Of a stretch of DNA of 62,525 nucleotides, positions 8,041-17,857 are shown one piece after another. A model generated the notes under the pieces. That model was not told where the DNA came from. It searched no databases and saw nothing but the letters and a program-made list of their open reading frames with translations. The position numbers were made by a program, and so were the translations under genes. The DNA is from JAGOVB01 sp964481175 (GTDB taxonomy: Bacteria; Patescibacteriota; Minisyncoccia; Phycocordibacterales; PALSA-1337): NCBI GenBank assembly GCA_964481175.1, contig CAYZSZ010000002.1:1-62525 (forward strand). The letters run 5' to 3'. Numbering within the stretch: the stretch's first letter is position 1; every line of letters starts with the position of its first letter.

Positions 8041-9065
8041 AATGGGTTCTTTGCTCCTCGGATTTCAAAGTGAACGTGTGGACCAGTAGACTTACCAGTT
8101 GAACCGACAAGGGCGATAAGATCTCCCTGATTTACATGCTGACCAACAGTTACAAGTAGTTTGCTTGCATGACCATATAGGGTCTGAGTTCCATTTGGAT
8201 GTGAGATTACGACATAGTTACCATATCCCTGATTCCACAATCCATTGAGGCTAATGATGACCGTTCCGGCTGCAGAAGCATATATAGGGGTGCCGATCGG
8301 CGCAGCTAGGTCAACGGCATTAAATCCGTGGAGACCCTGGGTTCTAACTCCTCCGACAATCGGTCGTCGATAGTATCCAGGATAGCTTGGGCCGCTTGCA
8401 CCATGGAGTGCTGCTGTGAGCTGTGGTTTAGCTGAAGGAACAAAAGGAAGTTCAGCGTCTGGAATAATCACTGTATCACCGACTGAGAGGGTAGAATTTG
8501 AGTTTAAATCGTTATAATCAAGCACATCATCTAGCCGAACTTTGTATTTTGAGACGATTGAAGAGAGTGTGTCGCCCTTTGCTACTTTGTGACGAATACC
8601 AGATACAGGCAAAATAATAAGAGTTTGACCGACTTGTAGATTTTTAGCAGTCAAACCCTCATTTGCCCATAGCAATGTATTTACGCTTACTTTAAACATC
8701 GAAGCAATCTCAGACAATGTGTCTCCTTCACGCACTACATAAGTGCTAATCTGAGTGGTAGACAGCTCATCGCTCACATCAGCCATAGTTCCAGAAGGTC
8801 CCGTCTCAGAATAGAGTGCGGTGCCCGAAATAACGGTGGCTTCGGTACGTCCGGGATTTGGATTTGGGTTCAAACTGAGGACTCCTTCGAGGAGATTTAT
8901 GTTTTGAGAATTTGCTTCTGAAGAATCAAAGCTGGCGTAAGCAGACGCATTGACCTCATTTGACATAAATGAAAAAAAACCGGCATATGTTGTTGTCGGA
9001 AATACGAGGAGGGGTGTAAGTATTATTGTGGCTCTACTGAGCCATTTTGCAGCACTGTTTTTCAT
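8037..9065 (-). CDS. Secreted LysM-LysM-M23 peptidoglycan endopeptidase
   Basis: The protein (342 aa from the ATG chosen) begins MKNSAAKWLSRATIILTPLL, a signal peptide. Two LysM domains follow (YVVREGDTLSEIASMF and HKVAKGDTLSSIVSKY), each about 45 residues. The C-terminus is an M23 metallopeptidase with GLHGFNAVDLAAPIG (zinc His and Asp) and GPHVHFEI (HxH). It should cut peptide cross-links in the wall outside the membrane. The frame extends nine codons upstream, but the signal peptide and a TATACG box seven bases before ATG 9065 favour this start. Both zinc motifs are intact, so an active enzyme is expected. Confidence 0.92.
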   Translation of the reverse strand: MKNSAAKWLSRATIILTPLLVFPTTTYAGFFSFMSNEVNASAYASFDSSEANSQNINLLEGVLSLNPNPNPGRTEATVISGTALYSETGPSGTMADVSDELSTTQISTYVVREGDTLSEIASMFKVSVNTLLWANEGLTAKNLQVGQTLIILPVSGIRHKVAKGDTLSSIVSKYKVRLDDVLDYNDLNSNSTLSVGDTVIIPDAELPFVPSAKPQLTAALHGASGPSYPGYYRRPIVGGVRTQGLHGFNAVDLAAPIGTPIYASAAGTVIISLNGLWNQGYGNYVVISHPNGTQTLYGHASKLLVTVGQHVNQGDLIALVGSTGKSTGPHVHFEIRGAKNPF

Positions 9066-9185
9066 GGATACTCGTATAGGATATACTAACAAAATTTAAA
9101 GTCAACCAACCAAAAAACTGGACTGTGGACAACAAAAGTTGCGTAATTTTAATCAAAAAATAGGGTAGCATGGTATAGTATTTCC

Positions 9186-11060
9186 ATGCTTAACTCTCAA
9201 CAAAAAGAAGCCAGCCTACACATGTATGGGCCCCTCCTTATTTTGGCTGGTGCGGGTGCCGGAAAGACCAAAACTATCGTCCATCGGATCGAAAATCTCA
9301 TAAAAGAAGGGACCGCACCCCAGCAGATACTCGCGATCACCTTTACCAACAAGGCAGCCAAAGAAATGCGTGAACGAGTACTCAGTATTTTGACTGATAA
9401 ACGAGAAGCACCCTTTGTTAGCACCTTTCACTCATTGGGTGTAAATATTTTGAAAGAACAGCACAAAGTTTTGGGTATACCACGCCACTTTGGCATATAC
9501 GACAAATCAGACGCAAAACGCGCAATCAAAGAAGCGGTCGAGGCATGCGATCTCGATCCAAAGCAGTTTGATCCAGCCAAATTTCAAAACACAATATCTC
9601 GTGAAAAAGGAAATTTTGTAACGTTGGAGCAGTATACTGAAAAGGCGAGCGAATACTTTGAAGAGCTTACCGCAAAAGTCTGGGCAAAATACGAAGAGAC
9701 ACTAAAAAAAGAAAAAGCATTTGATTTTGACGATCTTCTTTTGAAGACCGCAGTTCTTCTTCAGAAAAATAAAGAGGTGAGAGAGTACTATCAAAATCGT
9801 TGGAAATTTATCCATATCGATGAATATCAGGATACAAACAAAGTCCAATATATGATTGCGACACTACTATCAGAAAAAGAAAAAAATCTTTGTGTGGTGG
9901 GGGACATCGATCAAAATATTTACAGCTGGAGAGGAGCAGATATCCAAAATATTTTAAACTTTGAAAAAGATTATCCTGATGCAAAAGTGATCCTACTAGA
10001 GGAAAACTACCGCTCAACACAGCGGATTTTGGACGTTGCTAATGAGGTTATTAAAAAGAACAAGCAGCGCCGAGAGAAGAATCTGTTTACCAAAAATGAA
10101 GAGGGGGACAAAGTAACATTGTTTGAATCGTATGATGAAAACGAAGAAGCTCGCACTGTGATCGACGAAGCATATGCAGTGATTGAGAAAGGAGTTAAAC
10201 CGGATGAAATCGCAGTATTGTATCGTGCAAACTTTCAATCACGTATCCTCGAAGAATATTGTTTGCGAAAAGGAGTACCGTACCAAGTTTTGGGTACAAA
10301 ATTCTTTGAGCGAAAAGAGGTCAAAGATGTGATTTCATATATCAAAGCAGCACTCAATCCAGAAAACGTCAGCGACATGGTACGAGTGATCAACACTCCA
10401 GTCAGGGGGATCGGAAAGGTAACTGTGGCAAAAGTAGTAAATGGGGAAGAAGCGACGCTCCCAAAACTGACTCAAATAAAAGTTCAAGAGTTTAAAAACT
10501 TGTTAGCAAAGATAAAAGAGTTTGCTTTGCAAAACAAACCGTCAGACACAATCAAATTTATACTGTTTGAGTCTCGACTTGAAAAGACATTGCGTGACGG
10601 GACAGCTGATGACCAAGAACGACTCGAAAACATAAAAGAATTGGTAACCGTAGCAACCAAATACGACAACATGCCCCCCGAAGAGGCGATAGAAAAATTC
10701 CTCACAGAAGCAGCGCTTGCGAGCGATCAGGATGACTTACAGGTGCCACAAGCGGGGATCAAGCTCATGACCGTACACGCCTCAAAAGGACTGGAATTTG
10801 ATTATGTATTTATTGTAGGACTCGAACAAGGACTGTTCCCACATGATGAAGATGGGGAGGAGGAGCGACGGCTCTTTTATGTCGCCCTAACGCGAGCACG
10901 CAAGAAAATCTACTTGTCGTGGGCTCAAATCCGTACTATATTCGGAGCACAGAAAGTAAATATGGCTTCGGAATTCATCGATGATGTGCCGTCACATCAT
11001 ATCGATATCAAGGAAAATGAGGTGCCAACTGGGGTAAAAGCTATATTTATCGACTTTTAA
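9186..11060 (+). CDS. UvrD/PcrA-type superfamily 1 DNA helicase
   Basis: This is a 3'-5' helicase for repair and replication. Motifs in order are LNSQQKEASL (Q motif), LILAGAGAGKTKTIVHRI (Walker A), TFTNKAAKEM (Ia), HIDEYQDTN (II), VVGDIDQNIYSWRGAD (III), LEENYRSTQ (IV), TVHASKGLEFDYVFIVG (V) and RRLFYVALTRARKKI (VI). At 624 aa it is about 100 residues shorter than typical PcrA, lacking the long C-terminal tail that contacts RNA polymerase in PcrA. TATAGT ends six bases before the ATG. rsmA follows after a single base. Confidence 0.93.
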   Translation: MLNSQQKEASLHMYGPLLILAGAGAGKTKTIVHRIENLIKEGTAPQQILAITFTNKAAKEMRERVLSILTDKREAPFVSTFHSLGVNILKEQHKVLGIPRHFGIYDKSDAKRAIKEAVEACDLDPKQFDPAKFQNTISREKGNFVTLEQYTEKASEYFEELTAKVWAKYEETLKKEKAFDFDDLLLKTAVLLQKNKEVREYYQNRWKFIHIDEYQDTNKVQYMIATLLSEKEKNLCVVGDIDQNIYSWRGADIQNILNFEKDYPDAKVILLEENYRSTQRILDVANEVIKKNKQRREKNLFTKNEEGDKVTLFESYDENEEARTVIDEAYAVIEKGVKPDEIAVLYRANFQSRILEEYCLRKGVPYQVLGTKFFERKEVKDVISYIKAALNPENVSDMVRVINTPVRGIGKVTVAKVVNGEEATLPKLTQIKVQEFKNLLAKIKEFALQNKPSDTIKFILFESRLEKTLRDGTADDQERLENIKELVTVATKYDNMPPEEAIEKFLTEAALASDQDDLQVPQAGIKLMTVHASKGLEFDYVFIVGLEQGLFPHDEDGEEERRLFYVALTRARKKIYLSWAQIRTIFGAQKVNMASEFIDDVPSHHIDIKENEVPTGVKAIFIDF

Positions 11061-11061
11061 T

Positions 11062-11805
11062 ATGCGAGCTAAAAAAACTTTAGGCCAAAACTTTCTCTCA
11101 AACCCTGCTATCGCAGAGACTATTTTGCGTGCTGGAGAAGTCAAAAAAGGGGACAATATCCTTGAAGTAGGCCCTGGAATGGGTTTTTTGACTGATTTTC
11201 TAATAAAATCTGGTGCAAATGTCACCGCAGTAGAAAAAGACGACCGTCTCATATCCAGCTTAAAGGCAAAATTCCCTAGTTTAACCCTTATTCATGGCGA
11301 TATTTTGGAATATACCCACTCTGGAGACTACAAAATCATCGCAAACATCCCATATTACATTACAGGTGAGTTTTTTAGACGTTTTCTACAAGAAATCGCT
11401 CAACCAAGCCTCATGATCATCATGGTTCAAAAAGAAGTAGCCGAACGCATCGCTAGCGAAGAAAAAGAGAGTATCTTATCACTCAGTGTAAAGATATTTG
11501 GGGATCCAAAATACATCGAAACCATAAAAGCAGAAAATTTTGACCCAGTTCCAAAGGTAGATTCAGCAATTTTGGCAATTTATAACATAAAAAAACCGAC
11601 AGATATAAATCTGCAACGTTTTTTTGAGATTGTCCATGCTGGTTTTGCGCATAAACGCAAAGTGTTGATCAATAATTTAGAAAAAATTGCTCCAAAAGAG
11701 GTGCTCGAAAAAGTTTGGAATGAACTTTCACTAAATCCCAAAATCCGCGCTGAAGATATACACATTTTAACCTGGAAAAAGATCGCTCAAATGCTGAATT
11801 CTTGA
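11062..11805 (+). CDS. rsmA: 16S rRNA (A1518/A1519) dimethyltransferase KsgA
   Basis: It dimethylates two adjacent adenines near the 3' end of 16S rRNA, a late check in small-subunit assembly. The 247 aa protein shows KTLGQNFLSN at the N-terminus, the SAM-binding ILEVGPGMGFLT, the acidic VEKD and the catalytic IANIPYYITG (NxPY motif). The C-terminal all-helical domain is present but slightly short. It starts 1 base after the helicase stop, so the two are co-transcribed. Confidence 0.95.
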   Translation: MRAKKTLGQNFLSNPAIAETILRAGEVKKGDNILEVGPGMGFLTDFLIKSGANVTAVEKDDRLISSLKAKFPSLTLIHGDILEYTHSGDYKIIANIPYYITGEFFRRFLQEIAQPSLMIIMVQKEVAERIASEEKESILSLSVKIFGDPKYIETIKAENFDPVPKVDSAILAIYNIKKPTDINLQRFFEIVHAGFAHKRKVLINNLEKIAPKEVLEKVWNELSLNPKIRAEDIHILTWKKIAQMLNS

Positions 11806-11818
11806 TATAATTTCAAGG

Positions 11819-12712
11819 ATGATCCCTAGCAAAAAAGTATTTGCACTAATTCTCATTTCTGTATCTATTGTCACATGTGCTTTTATCCTTGCTGAGTATA
11901 AAAATAAAACCGAGGAAATCTCTACATACACCGCCCCAACCTCTACTGCAAACCTGGTCGCAGGAACTATCGATACTTACAAAGATTCTGATGGAGACGG
12001 TCTAAAAGACTGGGAAGAGGCTTTGTGGGGAACGGACCCGAAAGTAGCCGATGCTGCAAAAATAAATAAAAAAGAACCGCTAGCTGCAAAAAAACCAGAA
12101 AACCTGACAGCGACAGACAAGCTGGCTCGTTCTTTCTTTTCTCAGTACATGAACCTAAAAGAGGTGGGTTTGCAAAATGATAAAGACGTTCAGCAGAGAA
12201 CTGTTCAAAATTTGGTAGATACAAATATCCAACCAGTAACACCTCAGCAATATAGCGACGCATCAGTAAAGATTTCTCAACAAGCAACCATCCGTGACTA
12301 CGGCAATTCAATCGCTACAATCATAAAGACAAACACTCTTGCAAAAAGAAGTGAGATAAACATGTTGAGAGACGCACTTTCAACCGAAAACCCTCGTTTC
12401 ATAGAAGAACTGAAACCTTCAGTGCAAGGATACAAAAATATGACACGAGAGCTCATCAACCTCAACGTTCCTCCTGCTGCTGCGGGCGTACATCTACGAC
12501 TCATAAACGCAGTGAGTGGTATTTCTTTCGTAGTCGAAGCTTTTAGTAAAACATTTACTGATCCGGTGAGCTCTATCCAAGGTCTGGCGATCTTCCAAGC
12601 ATCATTCGATAAATTGGTAGCTTCATTTGTTGAAGTCGCCAAACTCCTCCAATCAAACAACGTTACCTACACGGCTGATGAGCCGGGGTATTTTTTCCTT
12701 AAAACACAATGA
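11819..12712 (+). CDS. Membrane-anchored protein with EF-hand-like calcium loop, start of the VirB-like locus
   Basis: The 297 aa protein has an N-terminal membrane segment or signal anchor (FALILISVSIVTCAFILA, about 8-25). After it comes a calcium-binding loop DSDGDGLKDWEEALWGTDP, the pattern of thrombospondin type 3 and EF-hand-like repeats. The rest is helical with no family I recognise. It likely sits outside the membrane as an envelope component of the locus that follows. TATAAT (11806-11811) lies seven bases before the ATG. Its stop overlaps the next start (ATGA), so they are translationally coupled. Confidence 0.72.
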   Translation: MIPSKKVFALILISVSIVTCAFILAEYKNKTEEISTYTAPTSTANLVAGTIDTYKDSDGDGLKDWEEALWGTDPKVADAAKINKKEPLAAKKPENLTATDKLARSFFSQYMNLKEVGLQNDKDVQQRTVQNLVDTNIQPVTPQQYSDASVKISQQATIRDYGNSIATIIKTNTLAKRSEINMLRDALSTENPRFIEELKPSVQGYKNMTRELINLNVPPAAAGVHLRLINAVSGISFVVEAFSKTFTDPVSSIQGLAIFQASFDKLVASFVEVAKLLQSNNVTYTADEPGYFFLKTQ

Positions 12713-14298
12713 AAAAAATACTCTCGTCCATTTTCATACTAACGCTAACGATCGGGCTTTTACTCCCAAAAGTTTCTCATGCTCAATTAGCTGTAGAGGA
12801 CATACCCCTCACTGCAGTTGCTACATCGATCGCTACAGCTGTAGGTGTTACCGCCCAAGCAAATGAATCGCTTGTTTTGAAAGAGTTTTCTCTAGACCAG
12901 ATAGCTTACATGCTGGGCAAAATGGTGCTGAGAGAACTCACTACAAGTGTCGTGACCTGGATCAACAGCGGCTTTGATGGGAATCCTGCATTCGTCTCAA
13001 ACCCTGGAGAATTCTTCAAATCAATCGGAGACGAAGCCCTCGGCCAGATGATTATGAGCGACAAATATCTTGGTTTTTTGTGTAGTCCTTTTAGCATCGA
13101 CCTAAAATTACAACTAGCGTTTAAGTATCAACCGTTCCAAAAAAGAATCGCCTGTACCCTTACTGATGTGATTGCAAATGCTAGCGGCGCAATCGAAAAT
13201 GCATCTATCAACGGATTTACTGCTGGAGACTTTGCCCAAGGGAACTGGCCAGCATTCGTTGCAATGACCACTGAACCTCAGAACAATCTTTATGGCGCAT
13301 ACGTTCAAGCAGACTACGAACTCTCAGCTCGTATATCTACACTCGAAACCCAAAAACGAGATGAGCTAAATCAGGGCAGAGGATTCCTCTCATGGAGAAA
13401 ATGTAATAGTGACGCTGGGCAGCAAGCTGGGGAAGGTTTTGTCCAAGATGATCCAAACGATCCAAACCCAACACCTCGAAGCGAATATGCACAGAACCGA
13501 GAAGAAAACTGTGACGTGTACACTCCTGGTTCAGTAATCGCTGGTGTACTTGATGCAAACACTACCGGCCCACTACAAGAGCTTCATCTTGCAGATGAGC
13601 TAAACGAAATAGTAAACGCTCTTTTTGCACAGATGGTTAAACAAGTGCTCACCTCAGGACTTCGGGGACTATCTGGAAGTGGAGCGCGTGATCCAGAGTC
13701 ATACATCAATCAGCTACAAGAGCAGCAGGCAGCAACAAACGAACAATTGGTAGGCTTGAAAGACAAGATACTAAAGGGAATAGAACCGCTCATCATCAAA
13801 GAAACTGAGTATAAAACATACAAGGATCAGTCATTGAACAAATTACTCCAAACAAAAACAAAGCTGGACACTGCAAAGACCTGCTTTGTAAACAAGCTCG
13901 CAAATATCCCAGACTTAAACTCTAATCAAACTACCTTCGCACAAAGTAAAATAGGGGAGATCGAATCGGTAATTCAAATCAAAGTTTCACCAAAATCAAC
14001 AACGTTGTTGAGCGAGCTCACAGGCCAAGATTCGCTATTGAACTCTCTTCGAAAGATAAAGGCAGATGCAACGGCAGCTAAAACAGTAAACGAAATTGCT
14101 GGTGCTGCACAGCAGTACGGATCATATACAAGCAGTGCTGGGATCACTCACAATGCCTCAGATATCGACAGTGCAAAAACAGAGCGAGATCGTATACTTA
14201 CTGATATGGCACCGGTCGATCAGCAAGCGGATCGCTTTATGCAGCAATGCGTGATATTCCCGGTTATGAGTGCAGCCGACTCAGGTAGAGTACGATAA
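12709..14298 (+). CDS. Secreted protein of the VirB-like locus, unknown
   Basis: This 529 aa protein has a clear signal peptide (KKILSSIFILTLTIGLLLP, ending near SHA). A mature part with a few scattered cysteines follows, and then a long helical, glutamine- and lysine-rich C-terminal region consistent with a coiled coil. The position between an anchored protein and the VirB6-like channel is where VirB5/TrbJ-type pilus or adhesin subunits often sit, but I see no family motif and do not assign one. It should be exported and act at or outside the membrane. It overlaps the upstream gene by 4 bases and is 2 bases from the next. Confidence 0.68.
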   Translation: MKKILSSIFILTLTIGLLLPKVSHAQLAVEDIPLTAVATSIATAVGVTAQANESLVLKEFSLDQIAYMLGKMVLRELTTSVVTWINSGFDGNPAFVSNPGEFFKSIGDEALGQMIMSDKYLGFLCSPFSIDLKLQLAFKYQPFQKRIACTLTDVIANASGAIENASINGFTAGDFAQGNWPAFVAMTTEPQNNLYGAYVQADYELSARISTLETQKRDELNQGRGFLSWRKCNSDAGQQAGEGFVQDDPNDPNPTPRSEYAQNREENCDVYTPGSVIAGVLDANTTGPLQELHLADELNEIVNALFAQMVKQVLTSGLRGLSGSGARDPESYINQLQEQQAATNEQLVGLKDKILKGIEPLIIKETEYKTYKDQSLNKLLQTKTKLDTAKTCFVNKLANIPDLNSNQTTFAQSKIGEIESVIQIKVSPKSTTLLSELTGQDSLLNSLRKIKADATAAKTVNEIAGAAQQYGSYTSSAGITHNASDIDSAKTERDRILTDMAPVDQQADRFMQQCVIFPVMSAADSGRVR

Positions 14299-14300
14299 TA

Positions 14301-16163
14301 ATGAAAAAAATAATTGGAAACATCCTCATAGTAAGCGTCATCTTCTTTGGAGTAGGAAGCGCTTTTGCTGTACCAAAGGTAGCACAGGCTGCGTGTAGCA
14401 TTGGACCTGTCCATCCAGGAGATGGGCTCATCGACTGTGTAAATGAACTTGTTGTATCAGCACTAATGCCACTTGTGGGAAAATTCCTACAGCTATCTGC
14501 ATACTTGTTTGACCATGCACTCACACTCAACATGAACATTGCAAGCTTCCTGCAAAAATGTACAACAAAAGATTGTGCTACCTCACCTGTGGAAGTTGTT
14601 TGGAAACTGATCCGCGACATCTCCGGAATGTTTTTCATATTTATTTTGATATGGGCAAGTATCAAAATGATTCTCGGCGGATCAAACAGTAAAAGTGTTA
14701 TTGTTGGCGTAGTACTTGCTGGTCTATTGGTAAACTTTAGCTTATTTGCGACAAAACTAATTATCGACGCTTCAAACTCCCTAACACTTACCGTGTATAG
14801 TGCGATTACACCAAATTACAATCCGACAATTGCCCAAAGCCTTGGCTTTGGAGTCCATGAGACAAACAAGCAAATACCGGGAAGTGTTTCGTCTAAAGTG
14901 ATGGAAGTTGTACGCCTCCAGAGCCTTTATGCATCAACCCAAGAATCAGCAAAAAAGACTAACTTCAACATCACTTCAATTATTGCAACTGTGGGTGGAA
15001 TTGTACTCATGTTGGTGCTAGGACTTGCGTTTTTGTCAGCTGGTTTGATGTTTTTATGGAGGTTTATCATGCTTCTTGCGCTCATGGCGTTCTCCCCAAT
15101 ACCAGCACTCGCTCTCGCATTCCCACAACTACAATCAAAAAGCAAAGAGTTTACAAAAAAATTATTTGATCAGTGTCTATTTGCGCCGATATTTCTTTTC
15201 CTCATCTATCTTGCGCTCAAGGTGCTGACTGACCCTGCTTTCATTGCATTAGCAAATCCTTCAAAAAACACCTTCGCGAGCGTCTTTGCTGCCGGCGGTG
15301 CTATAGGCCCACTCGTACAATACTGCATAGTAGTGTTTATAATATACTTCGGACTTTTAACTGCAAAAAGTTTCGGTGCCAAAGGTGCTGACTTTGGAAT
15401 AAGTGGTATCAATTGGTTGAGTAAACTGGGCATGGGGGCAGTCAAGGGGGTTCCAGGTTTTGCTGGGCAACACACACTTGGTCGTGCTGCAAAAGGAATT
15501 GCTGGATCAGAAACATTCAAGAACATCGCTGCATGGAATCCCGATTTAGGTGTTCTTGCTTCAAGTGGTCTCAAAAAAGTATCGGGTGCCACTTTTGGGG
15601 GCACAAAAGGTGGCTACGATGACCGTGTAAAGAAATATGTAAAAGCAAGAACTGAATTGGCAAAGAAATTGGAATTGCCAAAAGACAAGGTAAAGGAAGA
15701 GATGGACGCCATAACTGACCTAAATAAAGAACAATTGCAGAATATTTCTTTAGAGATATCTAGAAAACAGGCTGAACTCAAGAATTTTGTTCGACAAGAG
15801 GTACAAGATGGTTTTGTTGTTGATGTTGAGGACAATTCTCCAGCCGCAAAGAAAAGAGCAAAAGAATTACGAGATGAAATTGCCTCTCTTGCGAAAGAAA
15901 GTACTGAAATAGAAAGTAAGTTCAATAAAGAGAAAGGGGATCTCGAAAAAAATATCAAGAATTCTAGAATCGCTAAATTTAGAGACAAACTTAAATATAG
16001 TTGGAACCCGATCACAGGCAAAGCTGACGATGAAGCTGCAAAGGAAATCGAAAAAGCTATTAATAAAAAGAAGGGAGATAAGCTTATTGAAGACTTAGCA
16101 AAAGAACTGAAAGGTGATGGAGATGATAAAAAAGACGGCGATAAAGATACAAAGACAGCCTAA
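14301..16163 (+). CDS. TrbL/VirB6-like polytopic membrane protein with cytoplasmic coiled-coil tail
   Basis: The 620 aa protein starts with a signal-like segment and has about seven further membrane segments (for example SGMFFIFILIWASIKMIL, and ALMAFSPIPALALAFP). This is the pattern of VirB6/TrbL inner-membrane channel subunits. The last 200 residues are charged, rich in Lys and Glu and predicted as a coiled coil (KDKVKEEMDAITDLNKEQLQ), which probably sits in the cytoplasm. VirB6 proteins form the inner-membrane pore of type IV secretion systems. The neighbouring PrgI-like and VirB4-like genes support this call. Confidence 0.75.
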   Translation: MKKIIGNILIVSVIFFGVGSAFAVPKVAQAACSIGPVHPGDGLIDCVNELVVSALMPLVGKFLQLSAYLFDHALTLNMNIASFLQKCTTKDCATSPVEVVWKLIRDISGMFFIFILIWASIKMILGGSNSKSVIVGVVLAGLLVNFSLFATKLIIDASNSLTLTVYSAITPNYNPTIAQSLGFGVHETNKQIPGSVSSKVMEVVRLQSLYASTQESAKKTNFNITSIIATVGGIVLMLVLGLAFLSAGLMFLWRFIMLLALMAFSPIPALALAFPQLQSKSKEFTKKLFDQCLFAPIFLFLIYLALKVLTDPAFIALANPSKNTFASVFAAGGAIGPLVQYCIVVFIIYFGLLTAKSFGAKGADFGISGINWLSKLGMGAVKGVPGFAGQHTLGRAAKGIAGSETFKNIAAWNPDLGVLASSGLKKVSGATFGGTKGGYDDRVKKYVKARTELAKKLELPKDKVKEEMDAITDLNKEQLQNISLEISRKQAELKNFVRQEVQDGFVVDVEDNSPAAKKRAKELRDEIASLAKESTEIESKFNKEKGDLEKNIKNSRIAKFRDKLKYSWNPITGKADDEAAKEIEKAINKKKGDKLIEDLAKELKGDGDDKKDGDKDTKTA

Positions 16164-16168
16164 ACTAT

Positions 16169-16747
16169 ATGGAAACAGACGCAATTAAAAAACAACTAAA
16201 CACTCTTCCGAAAGAATACCGAGCGGCACTAGCCACTTTGGATTTACCTCTTCACCTACAAAACATCTCAAAATCTGCCAACCTACATATCGATCAGATG
16301 GCGGAACTAGAAGTTGAAATCACGCTGGCACTCATTGGAATCCGCTCTTCAGATGAATTTGCGGAGAATGTTCAAGAAAAGCTCAATCTAACTGATGATG
16401 AGGCGATCAATCTCACTGAAAAAGTAAACGAAGAGATTTTTATCCCACTGAGAGCTGCTCTACAGAAACAAAATCAGGAACCCGAACATCACCTCGAAAC
16501 TCCAGACGAAATCCTCAAACACATAGAGGATGGGGGACTAGAACTACCGTCAGTCACTCCACCAGCACCGCCTGTCGAAAAACCTGCACCAGCTCCAGCT
16601 CCTGCACCAGCTCCAACGCCCGTAGTAGAAGAGTCAAAAGATCTGACCGAACATCTATTGAAAAACACAGTTGCTTCACCGCATATTGAGGAGACAAAAG
16701 TGGAAAAGAAGTACAATATTGACCCATATCGCGAACCGATTATGTAA
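16169..16747 (+). CDS. Small acidic protein with Pro-Ala linker, VirB-like locus
   Basis: I do not recognise this 192 aa soluble protein. The first 120 residues are helical and acidic (QEKLNLTDDEAINLTEKVNE). A flexible linker made of repeated Pro-Ala pairs (about 140-152) follows, and then a short C-terminal tail ending in IDPYREPIM. No membrane segment or signal peptide is visible, so it is probably cytoplasmic. It lies 5 bases after the VirB6-like gene and just ahead of the PrgI-like gene. That makes an adaptor or chaperone of the secretion machine possible, but this is only context. Confidence 0.65.
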   Translation: METDAIKKQLNTLPKEYRAALATLDLPLHLQNISKSANLHIDQMAELEVEITLALIGIRSSDEFAENVQEKLNLTDDEAINLTEKVNEEIFIPLRAALQKQNQEPEHHLETPDEILKHIEDGGLELPSVTPPAPPVEKPAPAPAPAPAPTPVVEESKDLTEHLLKNTVASPHIEETKVEKKYNIDPYREPIM

Positions 16748-16770
16748 AAGGTGCATGCTATAATAGTGTC

Positions 16771-17202
16771 ATGCGTTTTCAAGTACCACAGTTCATCGAA
16801 GTTGAGGACAAGATCTTTGGCCCACTCACCGCCAAACAGTTTATCTATCTCGCTGGAGGAGCTGGTCTATCTTTTGTTATATATAGAGTATTACCGCTAC
16901 CTTTTATCATAAAAGTAATACCAGTTACCCTTGTCCTCGGTTTTGCTGTAGCTCTCGCATTTGGCAGAGTACACCAGCGTTTCCCATTCATATATATAGT
17001 AGAGGCGGCATTTAAGTATTTTACAGGTCCAAAGCTCTATATTTGGAAAAAAATGGACAAAACCCCAGCACACCAGACAGCAAGCGAGGCACAGCAATAC
17101 GCATCTATCCTGGTTCCAAAGATATCAAATAGCAAGCTCAAAGACCTTACTTGGAGCTTGGATATAAAAGAGAGTATATACTCAGACAAGAATCAAAGGT
17201 AA
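16771..17202 (+). CDS. PrgI family protein (VirB3-like)
   Basis: The 143 aa protein matches the PrgI pattern: MRFQVPQFIEVEDKIFGPLT, then two close membrane helices (FIYLAGGAGLSFVIYRVL and IIKVIPVTLVLGFAVALAF), then a cytoplasmic tail with YFTGPKLYIWKK. PrgI proteins of Gram-positive type IV secretion systems are the VirB3 equivalents that pair with the VirB4 ATPase, which is encoded two genes downstream. A perfect TATAAT (16759-16764) ends six bases before the ATG, so this gene has its own leaderless promoter inside the locus. Confidence 0.85.
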   Translation: MRFQVPQFIEVEDKIFGPLTAKQFIYLAGGAGLSFVIYRVLPLPFIIKVIPVTLVLGFAVALAFGRVHQRFPFIYIVEAAFKYFTGPKLYIWKKMDKTPAHQTASEAQQYASILVPKISNSKLKDLTWSLDIKESIYSDKNQR

Positions 17203-17211
17203 AATACATAC

Positions 17212-17853
17212 ATGGCAGCACCTTCATCAAAAACAACCCAAGAGTTTGTACCCATCCAAGAAATCCGCGACGGAATCGTTATTCTTCGCGATGGATCTAT
17301 GAGAGCGATCATCCTCGCATCTTCACTTAACTTTGCATTGAAATCACAAGACGAACAGAACTCTATCATTTTTCAATTCCAAAATTTCATCAACTCACTC
17401 GACTTTTCTGTACAGATGTTTATCCAATCTCGAAAGCTCGACATCAGACCATACACCACACTCCTCGAAGGACTCTACAAAGAACAAGTAAATGACTTGA
17501 TGAAAATACAAACTCGAGAATACATCGAGTTCATCAAAACCTTCGTTGAAAACACAAACATCATGTCAAAGAGTTTCTTTGTTGTCATTCCATACACACC
17601 TCCGATCCTCGCAGCAGGGGAGTCTCCGATATCAAAGATCTTTGGTAAAAAGAAAAAAGAGCCCGCAATGATGGGTAATACCCAAGCATTTGAAGAAAAT
17701 CGCAGCCAGCTTGAGCAGCGCATCGGTGTCGTAGAACAGGGGTTAGTGCGCTGTGGTGTTCGCGTGGCCCAGCTAGGAACAGAGGAGGTGGTTGAGCTGT
17801 TTTATAAGATATTTAACCCAGGTGATACCGAAAAACCTATCCAGGTAAATTAA
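17212..17853 (+). CDS. VirB4/TraC N-terminal-like protein
   Basis: The 213 aa protein looks like the N-terminal half of VirB4/TraC-type ATPases (EFVPIQEIRDGIVILRDG, then SRKLDIRPYTTLLEG) but has no P-loop. It is a separate gene, 4 bases before the actual VirB4-like ATPase. Such split TraC-like proteins next to VirB4 are known from CPR and Gram-positive loci. It likely sits at the inner face of the membrane and helps the ATPase dock to the PrgI-like protein. TAAAAT (17200-17205) ends six bases before the ATG. A disrupted VirB4 is unlikely because both frames have full starts. Confidence 0.72.
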   Translation: MAAPSSKTTQEFVPIQEIRDGIVILRDGSMRAIILASSLNFALKSQDEQNSIIFQFQNFINSLDFSVQMFIQSRKLDIRPYTTLLEGLYKEQVNDLMKIQTREYIEFIKTFVENTNIMSKSFFVVIPYTPPILAAGESPISKIFGKKKKEPAMMGNTQAFEENRSQLEQRIGVVEQGLVRCGVRVAQLGTEEVVELFYKIFNPGDTEKPIQVN

Positions 17854-17857
17854 TAAT